From the NCBI GenBank assembly GCA_020025055.1, contig JAHHST010000016.1, forward strand, positions 1-20,545: DNA of 20,545 nt, given 5' to 3'. This document shows positions 1-7,894 of this stretch, piece by piece; position 1 is the first letter of the stretch, and each line of letters starts with the position of its first letter. The position numbers and the translations under genes were made by a program. The notes under the pieces were generated by a model. That model was not told where the DNA came from and ran no database searches. It was given only the letters and a program-made list of their open reading frames with translations. The stretch is from Longicatena sp. Lineage in GTDB: Bacteria; Bacillota_I; Bacilli_A; Erysipelotrichales; Erysipelotrichaceae.

Positions 1-9
1 ACAAAAAAT

Positions 10-40
10 AAAAAAAGCAATAGTAAATTTGCTTTTTTTG
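10..40. terminator. Bidirectional intrinsic terminator
   Basis: A 10-bp stem (AAAAAAGCAA at 11-20 pairing with TTGCTTTTTT at 29-38) encloses an 8-nt loop, with a T-run on both strands. On the minus strand it lies about 16 bases past the stop codon of the exported LCP-like gene, so it can end that transcript. It could also stop plus-strand transcription entering from the left edge. Confidence 0.7.
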
Positions 41-55
41 AAAAAATGATGATTT

Positions 56-646
56 TTAACTAAACAAGTAGTCTAATGGATAATTTATTGAATTGTTTAT
101 TAAAAGATAATTTGGATAATGATAAGTAATATGAAGTGGACTTTTATAATATGATTTAAATAAAGAATATAACTTCTTGACTTCTATATTCGTTTCAAGA
201 TATTGATGTACATGAAAAATCGACGATAGTGTTATTTTCTTTTTTATGGATTGAAAGTAAGATGTTAAACTTTTCATTGTTTGGAATGTGTTTTTGGTGT
301 ATGGTTCTTGAAAGTCTTGTTGAATAGCATGCATATTTAGGTACATGTATTTTTTTATATTAAAGTTATAGTATTGATTTAATACATTTTTTATATTTTG
401 AAATTCAGATGGAGAATTATAGAAATTAAGTGTTTGATAGGAAGCTGGATCATTCGCTTTTGGAAGAGCTAAGGAGGTTGTAATCATATAAAGATCAATG
501 TGTTGATTGTTTTTTATTCTTGCAACCATTACATATGGGATATCATCGCTGTAAATTAAAATATCATCTACCGTTTTTGTTTGTATAGGAGTTATATAGG
601 ATAGCAAAATGGTTATGATGAGAAGTATGTGGATATATTTTTTCAT
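56..646 (-). CDS. Exported protein, probably a divergent, shortened LCP (LytR-CpsA-Psr) homologue
   Basis: The 196-aa product begins with a lysine pair and a hydrophobic stretch (about residues 5-20), so it looks like a signal peptide or membrane anchor. The start is supported by AAGGAG eight bases upstream. I do not recognise a close family. Three stretches, in order, align by eye with LCP phosphotransferases, which attach glycopolymers to peptidoglycan. They are residues 34-60 (the 'DTIMLVSINP...SIPRDT' strand region), 79-111 (the 'VENLLGIPIDYYVxVNF' helix-strand) and 118-166 (the C-terminal helices, including an 'ETN' motif at 151-153). The arginine/aspartate of the canonical PRDT motif is replaced (TTSL at 57-60), and the middle of the domain with the conserved active-site arginines is missing. 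If the match is right it is probably not an active transferase. It is transcribed divergently from priA. LCP assignment is inference; exported protein is firm. Confidence 0.5.
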   Translation of the reverse strand: MKKYIHILLIITILLSYITPIQTKTVDDILIYSDDIPYVMVARIKNNQHIDLYMITTSLALPKANDPASYQTLNFYNSPSEFQNIKNVLNQYYNFNIKKYMYLNMHAIQQDFQEPYTKNTFQTMKSLTSYFQSIKKKITLSSIFHVHQYLETNIEVKKLYSLFKSYYKSPLHITYHYPNYLLINNSINYPLDYLFS

Positions 647-752
647 AATATATTCTCCTTTCTTAAGTAATATTAGTATGAGAAAAGTCCATGCTTGTAT
701 ACAAATATATATTTCTAATTTTTATATTTTTATAAGAAAGTCATATTTTGTT

Positions 753-780
753 TTTTCACATTCTAAACTCATGTTATAAT
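753..780 (+). promoter_or_regulatory. Promoter of the priA operon
   Basis: A perfect TATAAT at 775-780 is preceded by TGT (extended -10), with TTTTCA at 753-758 as a weak -35 box and a 16-bp spacer. It lies about 13 bases before the ribosome binding site. It also overlaps the 5' part of a longer in-frame reading from 748, which argues that translation starts at 808. Confidence 0.7.
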
Positions 781-807
781 ACTACCTATAGCAAGGAGGA
801 ATACCAT

Positions 808-2973
808 ATGATGCTTGTTCATGTGTTTGTGGAACATCCAATTTTACATTTAGATCATACATTTACATACTTATGTGGGGATGATACTATTCAAAAAGGT
901 GTACGTGTACAAGTTCCATTTGGGAATACTTCCATTATTGGTTTTGTTGAAAAAGTAGAAATTGCAACTCCTGAAGCTATTTCAAGTTTTTCATATCCAT
1001 TGAAAGAAGTAGAATCTATTCTTGATCAAGAGCCTTTGTTAAATGAAGAGTTATTTGAGCTTGCGGATTGGATGGCAAAAACATATATTGCTCCACGTAT
1101 TAGTTGTTTTCAGTGTATGTTACCTGCAAAATTAAAGCCAAGTTCTACGCATGGTTCTATAAAAATGGAAGCTTATGTAAGAGTTGTGCATGAAGCCAAA
1201 ATGCCATTAACAAAGAAACAATTACTTGCATATGAAACGCTAAAAGAACATGATAAGATGTTACGATCTATTTATTATCAGCAATTTAAATCACCTGGAA
1301 AAAAATTGATTGAATTAGGATTGGTAGAAGTGTTCGAGTTACCTGCAACTGCAGCTTTAGAAGAAGAAACAATAGAAGCGGAAAAAGAACTTACCAAAGA
1401 TCAAAAAAATGCGATGCAGCGTATACTGGGTACAACAAAATCTATATCATTATTACACGGAGTTACAGGGAGTGGAAAAACAGAAGTGTTTTTGCAATTA
1501 TCTAGACAAATATTAAATCAGGGAAAGCAGGTAGTTGTATTAGTTCCTGAAATTAGTTTGACACCACAAATGGTGCAACGGGTAAAATCTAGATTTGGAA
1601 AAAGGGTTGCTATCTATCATTCTGCATTAAATAATCAAGAAAAATATGAGCAATATCAATTAGTAAAAAATCATGAAGTAAATATAGTTGTAGGAACTAG
1701 AAGTGCTGTTTTTATGCCTTTTGATCATTTAGGTTTAATAATTATAGATGAGGAGCATGATACAAGTTATAAACAAGATAGTAAACCTCAATATCATTGT
1801 CGGGATGTTGCGATTTGGAGAAGTAAGTATCATCATGCAAAACTAGTATTAGCAAGTGCTACTCCGTCATTAGAATCTTATGCAAGGGCGTATAAAGGAA
1901 ATTATGAATTGATTACGATGCCACATCGAATTAATGAGAATTTTCCTAAAGTCACATTGGTAGAAATGAAAAAGGCAGTAGCAAATAAAGAAAGTTATAT
2001 GTTATCTAATATATTACTTGATGGTATTTATCAACGGTTACAAAAAAAAGAACAAGTTATATTATTATTAAATCGTAGAGGATATACACCAATTTTACGA
2101 TGTATATCTTGTGGACATGTGCAAATGTGTCCACATTGTGATGTTGCAATGTCTTTTCATAAGGAAGAACAACTTTTAAAATGTCATACATGTGGATGCT
2201 CGATGCCTGTGCCAACACATTGTCCAGAGTGTGGACAAGCAAGTTGGACATATTTAGGACTTGGAACACAAAAATTAGAAGAGTTTGTTCAAATAAAATT
2301 TCCAAATGCGAAAATACTTAGAATGGATGCAGATACGACTGGAAAAAAACATTCTCATGAACAAATTTTAAAAGCATTTGGAGAGAAACAAGCAGATATT
2401 TTATTAGGAACACAGATGATTGCGAAAGGTTTAGATTTTGAAAATGTTACTCTTGTTGGAATTGTAAATGGTGATGCAATGTTGAATCGTAGTGACTATC
2501 GTAGCACAGAAATGACATATGATTTATTAGAGCAGGCAAGTGGTAGAAGTGGTAGAGGAGATAAACCAGGTGAAGTGATTATTCAAGCGTATGATCCAAG
2601 TCACTATGCAATACAATGTGCAGCTCATCATGATTATCTTTCCTTTTTTAAAAATGAAATGCAATTTCGTCATTTGGCAGGTTACCCGCCATATCGTTAT
2701 TTAGTTTCTTTTATCTTTTCTCATAAAAAAGAAGATGTAGTAAAACACGATGTAGCCATTGCAATGAGTATTTTGAAAATGAAAGAAAACTGTAAGGTTT
2801 TAGGACCGGCATCTTTACAAAAAAGAAAAGATGAATATCGTATGCGTATTTTAATTAAAGGAAAAGATGATATATTATTAAATCATTATGCAAGAGAAGT
2901 GTATCAAAAATTTTTACAAGTAAAAGCAAAGTCAAGGTTAGACATTGATGTTTCACCAATAGTTATGGAGTGA
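808..2973 (+). CDS. priA: Primosomal protein N' (PriA helicase)
   Basis: PriA is a 3'-to-5' superfamily 2 DNA helicase that recognises stalled forks and D-loops and reloads the replicative helicase. With the start at 808 (AAGGAGG at 793-799, eight bases upstream) the protein is 721 aa, normal for the family. Visible motifs are Walker A GVTGSGKT at 218-225, the DEEH box at 314-317, and an eight-cysteine zinc-binding insertion (C432, C435, C441, C444, C459, C462, C472, C475). The later helicase motifs follow (GTQMIAKGLDFENVTLVG, then the QASGRSGRGD region). A second ATG directly follows the first. A start at 748 would read through the promoter and is rejected. It is the first gene of an operon with the PAP2 phosphatase and rsmB. 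Confidence 0.97.
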   Translation: MMLVHVFVEHPILHLDHTFTYLCGDDTIQKGVRVQVPFGNTSIIGFVEKVEIATPEAISSFSYPLKEVESILDQEPLLNEELFELADWMAKTYIAPRISCFQCMLPAKLKPSSTHGSIKMEAYVRVVHEAKMPLTKKQLLAYETLKEHDKMLRSIYYQQFKSPGKKLIELGLVEVFELPATAALEEETIEAEKELTKDQKNAMQRILGTTKSISLLHGVTGSGKTEVFLQLSRQILNQGKQVVVLVPEISLTPQMVQRVKSRFGKRVAIYHSALNNQEKYEQYQLVKNHEVNIVVGTRSAVFMPFDHLGLIIIDEEHDTSYKQDSKPQYHCRDVAIWRSKYHHAKLVLASATPSLESYARAYKGNYELITMPHRINENFPKVTLVEMKKAVANKESYMLSNILLDGIYQRLQKKEQVILLLNRRGYTPILRCISCGHVQMCPHCDVAMSFHKEEQLLKCHTCGCSMPVPTHCPECGQASWTYLGLGTQKLEEFVQIKFPNAKILRMDADTTGKKHSHEQILKAFGEKQADILLGTQMIAKGLDFENVTLVGIVNGDAMLNRSDYRSTEMTYDLLEQASGRSGRGDKPGEVIIQAYDPSHYAIQCAAHHDYLSFFKNEMQFRHLAGYPPYRYLVSFIFSHKKEDVVKHDVAIAMSILKMKENCKVLGPASLQKRKDEYRMRILIKGKDDILLNHYAREVYQKFLQVKAKSRLDIDVSPIVME

Positions 2974-2978
2974 TCTAT

Positions 2979-3764
2979 ATGAGACAATATATAAAAATGG
3001 GGATTCCTTATATAATCGTAGGAATTATGTTACTTATTGGGAGTTTTTATGATTACCCAATTACAAATGCATTGTATGGAAAGTTACCAATGATTAGTGA
3101 TATTTTTGAAAGATTGTTATTAGCCCCAATTATAACAGTACCAATTATTACTTTTTTATCCTTGTATATTTTATATGAAAAATGGTATTTTATAGGTATT
3201 TCAAGCATAATATCATTTTATGTTGTGTGGGATACCTTGCATTATAAAAATGACACGATTACGCTTTATTTTGTTGTTATTACGATTGTATTAGCCATCT
3301 TATATATGGGATTTCTTTTGTTTTTGTTATCACGAATAGATAGCGGAGTAATTGAAAAGTGGATGCCTCATTTGATGTTTTTTACCCTTGTCCTTTTCAC
3401 AAGTATTCTTATTGTGACCATATTAAAAATGGGATGGGGTCGAATTCGATATCGCCAATTAGTTGGAACGAACGGATTTACTGCATGGTATGAACCTCAA
3501 GGATTTAATGGATTTCATTCATTTCCAAGTGGTCACACGGCAGTATTTTCTACAATTTTATGTTTACTAGAAACAGATTCAGTAAAGTATGGAGAAAAAT
3601 CAGTTTGGTTAAAAATTTTAATTTGGATGGGAATTATATTTATGCCACTTACAAGAATGATGTGTGGTGCACATTTTTTAAGTGATACAGCAGTTGGATT
3701 TATGATTACTTATACATGTTATTTGAAATATCGAAATTGGTTTAGAAAGAGAGGAATTTTATGA
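2979..3764 (+). CDS. PAP2-family membrane phosphatase
   Basis: The 261-aa integral membrane protein has several hydrophobic helices and all three parts of the PAP2 (type 2 phosphatidic acid phosphatase) signature. These are K150-x6-R157, PSGH at 183-186 and TR-x5-H-x3-D with R226, H232 and D236. Such enzymes dephosphorylate lipid phosphates such as undecaprenyl pyrophosphate or phosphatidylglycerol phosphate; the substrate cannot be told from sequence. The N-terminal half (residues 1-130) is an additional multi-helix region. The ATG at 2979 has GGAG eight bases upstream, inside the end of priA. An upstream GTG at 2970 overlapping that ribosome site is less likely. It overlaps rsmB by 4 bases (ATGA), so translation is probably coupled. 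In many relatives def and fmt occupy this position. Confidence 0.9.
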   Translation: MRQYIKMGIPYIIVGIMLLIGSFYDYPITNALYGKLPMISDIFERLLLAPIITVPIITFLSLYILYEKWYFIGISSIISFYVVWDTLHYKNDTITLYFVVITIVLAILYMGFLLFLLSRIDSGVIEKWMPHLMFFTLVLFTSILIVTILKMGWGRIRYRQLVGTNGFTAWYEPQGFNGFHSFPSGHTAVFSTILCLLETDSVKYGEKSVWLKILIWMGIIFMPLTRMMCGAHFLSDTAVGFMITYTCYLKYRNWFRKRGIL

Positions 3765-5011
3765 AAGCTAGGATGTTTGTGTATCAAGCATTATGCAAAA
3801 TATGTTTAGAAAAAACATATAGCAATTTATATTTAAGAAATGAATTGGATCGAGTAGATCCAAAAGACAAAGCATTATGTACACAGATTATTTATGGTAC
3901 ATTACAAAATTATCGTTTATGTCGTTATCAGTGGGAAGATTTCGTTCATAAAAAACCTAAAGATTCGATGTGTGTCTTATTAGATATGTGTATGTATCAG
4001 TTGTTTTTTATGGATCATTTACCAGCTTATGCAGTCGTGAATGAAGCAGTAGAGATTGCCAAAAAACAAGGGGGAAATAAGCAAGGTGCATTTATCAATG
4101 CAATATTACATAAAGTGATTAAACGACAACAAAGAAAACTTCCTAGTGATGATGTAGAGAAACTTGCGATTGAAACGTCACATCCAGAATGGCTAGTTAA
4201 AATGTGGAGTGCACAATATAGTTTTGAAACATGTAGAAAAATTTGTGAGAGTAATATGAATACACCAAATGTTTGTGCTCGAGTAAATAGAATGAAAATA
4301 AGTAGAGAAGAATTGATGGAAAAGGATTCTTTATTTGAATTAGGAAAATCATGTCCATCTGTTTTGTATTATCATGGATCTAATTTAGCGAAAACTTCTT
4401 ATTATCAAGATGGATTACTTTCTATTCAAGATGAAGCAAGTCAAATGGTAGCATATTTTTTAGATCCTAAACCTAAGGAAAAAATTTTAGATGTGTGTGC
4501 AGCTCCTGGGACAAAAACTTGTCATATTGCTGAATTGATGAAAGATCGTGGAGAAATCATTTGTGGAGATATTCATCCACATAGAGTTGAATTAATTAAG
4601 CAAGGAGTAAATCGATTGCATTTAACATCCATCACACCAAAAGTTATGGATGCGACAAGCTTAGAAGGATTAGAAGAAGAAAGCTTTGATCGTGTTTTAT
4701 GTGATGTTCCATGTAGTGGATATGGGGTATTAGGTAGAAAAAGTGATATTAAGTATCATATGCAAAGTAGTGATATGGATGAAATTATTCCAATCCAAGC
4801 CGCAATTTTAAATAAGGCAAGTCAAATGGTAAAGAAAGGTGGAATAGTTGTATATTCAACATGTACACTTAATAAAAAAGAAAATGAAAAACAAATCGAA
4901 AAATTTATCAAAAATCATGAAAATTTTACTCTTTTACAACAAGAAACTGTATTTCCATACACATATGATTCGGACGGATTCTTTATGGCAAAATTAAAAA
5001 GAATAAAATAA
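3761..5011 (+). CDS. rsmB: 16S rRNA (cytosine-967-C5)-methyltransferase RsmB
   Basis: The enzyme makes m5C967 (E. coli numbering) in 16S rRNA using S-adenosylmethionine. The 416-aa protein has an N-terminal NusB-like RNA-binding domain (about residues 1-135) and a C-terminal Rossmann methyltransferase domain. The SAM-binding motif DVCAAPGTKT starts at D244. The two cysteines of the m5C mechanism are present: C318 in the PCSG motif and C368 in the STC motif (YSTCTLNKKENE). The length is slightly under the usual 430-450 aa. The start codon overlaps the PAP2 stop codon, with GAGG upstream. A strong terminator follows the stop codon within about 35 bases, so this is the last gene of the priA operon. 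Confidence 0.95.
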   Translation: MKARMFVYQALCKICLEKTYSNLYLRNELDRVDPKDKALCTQIIYGTLQNYRLCRYQWEDFVHKKPKDSMCVLLDMCMYQLFFMDHLPAYAVVNEAVEIAKKQGGNKQGAFINAILHKVIKRQQRKLPSDDVEKLAIETSHPEWLVKMWSAQYSFETCRKICESNMNTPNVCARVNRMKISREELMEKDSLFELGKSCPSVLYYHGSNLAKTSYYQDGLLSIQDEASQMVAYFLDPKPKEKILDVCAAPGTKTCHIAELMKDRGEIICGDIHPHRVELIKQGVNRLHLTSITPKVMDATSLEGLEEESFDRVLCDVPCSGYGVLGRKSDIKYHMQSSDMDEIIPIQAAILNKASQMVKKGGIVVYSTCTLNKKENEKQIEKFIKNHENFTLLQQETVFPYTYDSDGFFMAKLKRIK

Positions 5012-5046
5012 AAATTGTAAATTTAATTGAATTTTTTAGTAGATAG

Positions 5047-5075
5047 AATGGGTATATTGATATACTCATTTTTTT
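5047..5075 (+). terminator. Intrinsic terminator of the priA operon
   Basis: A 10-bp stem with one G-U pair (5047-5056 with 5061-5070) and a TTGA tetraloop is followed by a run of Ts to 5075. It lies 35 bases after the rsmB stop and just before the next promoter. Confidence 0.85.
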
Positions 5076-5086
5076 ATTCATTTAAA

Positions 5087-5115
5087 TTGACGATATTCTT
5101 TTTTTTCGATATGAT
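5087..5115 (+). promoter_or_regulatory. Promoter of ccdA-tlpA
   Basis: TTGACG at 5087-5092 and TATGAT at 5110-5115 are separated by exactly 17 bp, a near-consensus housekeeping-sigma promoter. It sits between the rsmB terminator and the ribosome binding site of ccdA, so ccdA-tlpA is a separate transcription unit. Confidence 0.8.
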
Positions 5116-5140
5116 AGTGAAAAATAGAAAAGGAGATTTT

Positions 5141-5809
5141 ATGCAGTATTTTATTTCATTTTTAGAAGGTATTATTACATTTATATCCCCATGTTTATTG
5201 CCAATGTTGCCGGTATATATATCTTTTTTTATGGGTGAACAGGAGCAAAATAAGTATCGTACAATAAAAAATGCATTTGGTTTTGTGTTTGGTTTTACAA
5301 TTATATTTTTATTGTTAGGTGTATTTGCAGGTTCTATTGGTAAATTATTAATTCAACATCAGACGATGGTGAATCTCATTACTGGTGGAATCGTTATTGT
5401 TTTTGGATTAAATTTTATGAATTTAATTCGCATTGATTTCTTGAATAGAACAAAAAAAGCAAATGTTTGTGTTAAAGAACATACGTTTTTTTCAAGCATG
5501 TTATTTGGAATGATTTTTTCAATTGGATGGACTCCTTGTGTAGGTGCTTTTTTAGGATCTGCATTAATGCTTGCAGCACAGCAAGGATCAGTATTACAAG
5601 GGGCAATCTTATTGCTTTTTTATGCCCTAGGTTTAGGAATTCCATTTATGGTTAGTGCGGTTTTAATCCATCAATTAAAAGGAATGTTTACATGGATTAA
5701 ACAACACTATGATACTATTACCAAAATATCAGGAGTATTTTTAATTATCATTGGAATCAGTATGATGAGTGGATTATTTCAACGATTTTTAGCAATGTTA
5801 ACATTTTAA
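5141..5809 (+). CDS. ccdA: CcdA-type thiol-disulfide electron carrier (DsbD transmembrane family)
   Basis: CcdA moves reducing equivalents from cytoplasmic thioredoxin across the membrane to extracytoplasmic thioredoxin-like proteins. The 222-aa protein consists almost wholly of about six hydrophobic helices. It has the two family cysteines in proline-rich contexts: C18 in ISPCLLPMLPVY and C133 in GWTPCVGAFLGS. These form the redox pair. The ATG at 5141 has AAAAGGAG at 5128-5135. A longer in-frame reading from 5027 would run through the terminator and promoter and is rejected. It is followed after 12 bases by tlpA, its likely redox partner. In Firmicutes such pairs serve cytochrome c maturation, spore-coat assembly or reduction of exported methionine sulfoxide reductases; nothing here decides between these. 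Confidence 0.93.
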   Translation: MQYFISFLEGIITFISPCLLPMLPVYISFFMGEQEQNKYRTIKNAFGFVFGFTIIFLLLGVFAGSIGKLLIQHQTMVNLITGGIVIVFGLNFMNLIRIDFLNRTKKANVCVKEHTFFSSMLFGMIFSIGWTPCVGAFLGSALMLAAQQGSVLQGAILLLFYALGLGIPFMVSAVLIHQLKGMFTWIKQHYDTITKISGVFLIIIGISMMSGLFQRFLAMLTF

Positions 5810-5821
5810 GTGAGGTAGTAT

Positions 5822-6394
5822 ATGAATAAAAAAGTAAAATTAGGAATTTCTGTTGCGGTATTTGTTGTATTTTTATTAGGTGCTGGTGTGTTGTATAAGC
5901 AATTAAGTTCAAATTATGAAAAAGAGAATCCGCAGATGACAAGTCAAAATGAAACAAGTGAGGAAAAGACAGAAACAATTCAAGCCCCTAATGTAAGTTT
6001 TTATGATGCAGATGGTACAAAACATTCATTATCAGATATGAGAGGAAAACCAGTTATTTTAAACTTTTGGGCTAGTTGGTGTCCACCATGTAAAATGGAA
6101 ATGCCTGAATTTGAAAAAATGTATCAAAAATATGGTGATGAAGTATTGTTTTTAATGGTAAATATGACCGATGGAGAACGTGAAACGAAAGAAAATGCAT
6201 TAGCATTTATAAAGGAACAAGGATATACGTTCCCAATTTATTTTGATTTAGATTTTGATGTTGCATATACCTATGGAGTAAGGTCATTACCTATGACATT
6301 CTTTATTGATCCAGATGGAAATGTTGTACGAGGATATAGTGGAATGATCAATGAATCTGTGATTCATGATATGATTAAAATGATAAAAAAATAA
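5822..6394 (+). CDS. Membrane-anchored TlpA/ResA-like thiol-disulfide oxidoreductase
   Basis: The 190-aa thioredoxin-fold protein is anchored by one N-terminal helix (about residues 5-25) with no lipobox cysteine. A polar Ser/Glu/Thr-rich linker (about 28-50) and an extracytoplasmic AhpC/TSA-Redoxin-type domain follow. The active site is WCPPC with C87 and C90 (WASWCPPCKMEMPEF), and the cis-proline loop is SLPMTFFIDPDG. It should reduce disulfides in exported proteins, with electrons from the upstream CcdA. The ribosome binding site (GAGG) is weak, which suggests translation follows from ccdA 12 bases upstream. No terminator is evident after it; the next promoter starts about 45 bases downstream. 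Confidence 0.92.
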   Translation: MNKKVKLGISVAVFVVFLLGAGVLYKQLSSNYEKENPQMTSQNETSEEKTETIQAPNVSFYDADGTKHSLSDMRGKPVILNFWASWCPPCKMEMPEFEKMYQKYGDEVLFLMVNMTDGERETKENALAFIKEQGYTFPIYFDLDFDVAYTYGVRSLPMTFFIDPDGNVVRGYSGMINESVIHDMIKMIKK

Positions 6395-6439
6395 GTATTA
6401 ATTTTATATTTTAGAAAAGATTAAATGCAGGATATTTCG

Positions 6440-6468
6440 TTGCATGGAATATAAAATAAGAGTATAAT
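6440..6468 (+). promoter_or_regulatory. Promoter of tldD-tldE
   Basis: TTGCAT at 6440-6445 and a perfect TATAAT at 6463-6468 are separated by 17 bp. The rpmB promoter in this window uses the same TTGCAT/17-bp arrangement. Confidence 0.7.
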
Positions 6469-6481
6469 TCAACTAAGTTGA
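6469..6481. promoter_or_regulatory. Perfect 13-bp palindrome, possible operator of tldD
   Basis: TCAACTAAGTTGA is a perfect 6-1-6 inverted repeat directly abutting the -10 box and reaching the first bases of the GAGGTG ribosome binding site of tldD. The position covers the likely transcription start, as expected for a repressor site. In RNA it could form a small five-pair hairpin with a TAA loop next to the ribosome site. The regulator is unknown. Confidence 0.4.
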
Positions 6482-6490
6482 GGTGAAAAT

Positions 6491-7894
6491 ATGCTAGAAA
6501 TAAAAGTTTTAGAAAAAGTATTAAAAGAAGCATTATCTACAGGTGGAGATTTTGCAGAAATTTTTGAAGAAAAGACATATAAAAATAATATTTCTATGTT
6601 AAATGGAAAAGTAGAAAATGTGAATAGTGGAGTACGTAGTGGAATTGGTTTAAGAATTTATCATAAATTAGAATCTGTTTATGCATATACAAATGATTTG
6701 ACATTAGAAAATTTATTAAAAATGGCAAAACAATTAGCGGCAGCTATTGATGATGAAGTAACAGTTACAGATGTTCAGTTAAAAGAAGTTACTTATGAAA
6801 ATGCACACCCAATTCGCTTATATCCAAGAAGCTATTCCATGGATCAAAAAGTTGATTTATTAAAGAGAGCAAATGATGCAGCATTAGCGTATGATGAACA
6901 TATTCAAAAAGCTATGTCGTTTTTATTAGATGAAGAACAACATGTTGCAATTGCGAATAGTAATGGAAAATATATTCAAGACACTCGTGTTCATACACGA
7001 TTAGGAATGAACGTGATTGCGGAGGATCAAGATTTACATGAAACTGGAAGTTGTTCTCCAGGGGCAAGTAAAGGTATGGAATTTTATGAAGAAGAAGCGA
7101 TTCCGGAAGAAATTGGTAAGGAAGCATCTCGTACGGCGATGAAAATGCTATATGCGGATAATTGTCCAAGTGGAACAATGCCTGTTGTTATTGATAATGG
7201 ATTTGGTGGAGTTATTTTCCATGAAGCTTGCGGACATGCTTTAGAAGCGGCAGCTGTAGCAAAAGGACAATCTGTTTTCTGTGGGAAATTAGGTAAAAAG
7301 ATTGCGAATGAGTGTGTAAGTGCTGTAGATGATGGAACGATTCCAAATGCTTGGGGTTCACAAAATATTGATGATGAAGGAAATTTCCAAAAATGTCGTG
7401 TGTTAATTGAAAATGGAATTTTAAAAAGCTATATAGTGGATACATTAAATGGACGTCGTATGGGTATGGAAAGTACAAGCAGTTCAAGAAGAGAGTCTTA
7501 TAAATATGAAACAACTTCTCGAATGACGAATACGTTTATTTTGGAAGGAAAAGATACATTAGAAGATATGATTGCAAAGACAAATTATGGTTTATATGCA
7601 AAATCTTTAGGTGGAGGAAGTGTAGATCCAAGTACTGGAGATTTTAACTTTTCTGTACGTGAAGGTTATTTAATTAAAGATGGAAAAATTGATAAACCAG
7701 TAAAAGGTGCTACATTAATTGGAAATGGTGCTGATGTATTAATGAAAATTGATATGGTTGGTAATAATTTGAAACGTTCTCAAGGAATGTGTGGCGCAAG
7801 TAGTGGAAGTATTCCAACAGATGTTGGACAGCCACCGATTCATGTAAGTTCAATGATTGTTGGTGGAAAAGATGGAGGTAGTGATCATGAATAA
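6491..7894 (+). CDS. tldD: Metalloprotease TldD
   Basis: TldD is the catalytic subunit of the TldD-TldE heterodimer, a zinc protease that threads unfolded peptides. In E. coli it matures microcin B17 and degrades the antitoxin CcdA (unrelated to the ccdA gene here). The 467-aa protein carries the zinc site H244-E245-x2-x-H248 (FHEACGHALEAAA). Its conserved C-terminal glycine-rich segment contains C434 (GMCGASSGSIPTDVG). Length and domain order are normal. GAGGTG five bases upstream supports the start. It overlaps tldE by 8 bases, so the two subunits are probably made together. No obvious small modified-peptide precursor lies nearby, so the physiological substrate is unknown. Confidence 0.95.
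   Translation: MLEIKVLEKVLKEALSTGGDFAEIFEEKTYKNNISMLNGKVENVNSGVRSGIGLRIYHKLESVYAYTNDLTLENLLKMAKQLAAAIDDEVTVTDVQLKEVTYENAHPIRLYPRSYSMDQKVDLLKRANDAALAYDEHIQKAMSFLLDEEQHVAIANSNGKYIQDTRVHTRLGMNVIAEDQDLHETGSCSPGASKGMEFYEEEAIPEEIGKEASRTAMKMLYADNCPSGTMPVVIDNGFGGVIFHEACGHALEAAAVAKGQSVFCGKLGKKIANECVSAVDDGTIPNAWGSQNIDDEGNFQKCRVLIENGILKSYIVDTLNGRRMGMESTSSSRRESYKYETTSRMTNTFILEGKDTLEDMIAKTNYGLYAKSLGGGSVDPSTGDFNFSVREGYLIKDGKIDKPVKGATLIGNGADVLMKIDMVGNNLKRSQGMCGASSGSIPTDVGQPPIHVSSMIVGGKDGGSDHE

Noticed and set aside
748..807. Longer N-terminus for PriA starting at TTG 748
   Set aside because: This stretch contains the extended -10 promoter and the AAGGAGG ribosome site; the family N-terminus begins near the ATG at 808.
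2057..2305. Antisense open frame within priA, and similar ones within tldD, rlmN and rpe
   Set aside because: Each lies fully opposite a well-supported gene with clear motifs, lacks a ribosome site and reads as low-complexity His/Tyr/Leu-rich sequence typical of antisense frames in AT-rich genes.
5027..5140. Longer N-terminus for CcdA
   Set aside because: It would translate across a terminator hairpin and a TTGACG-17-TATGAT promoter; AAAAGGAG precedes the ATG at 5141.
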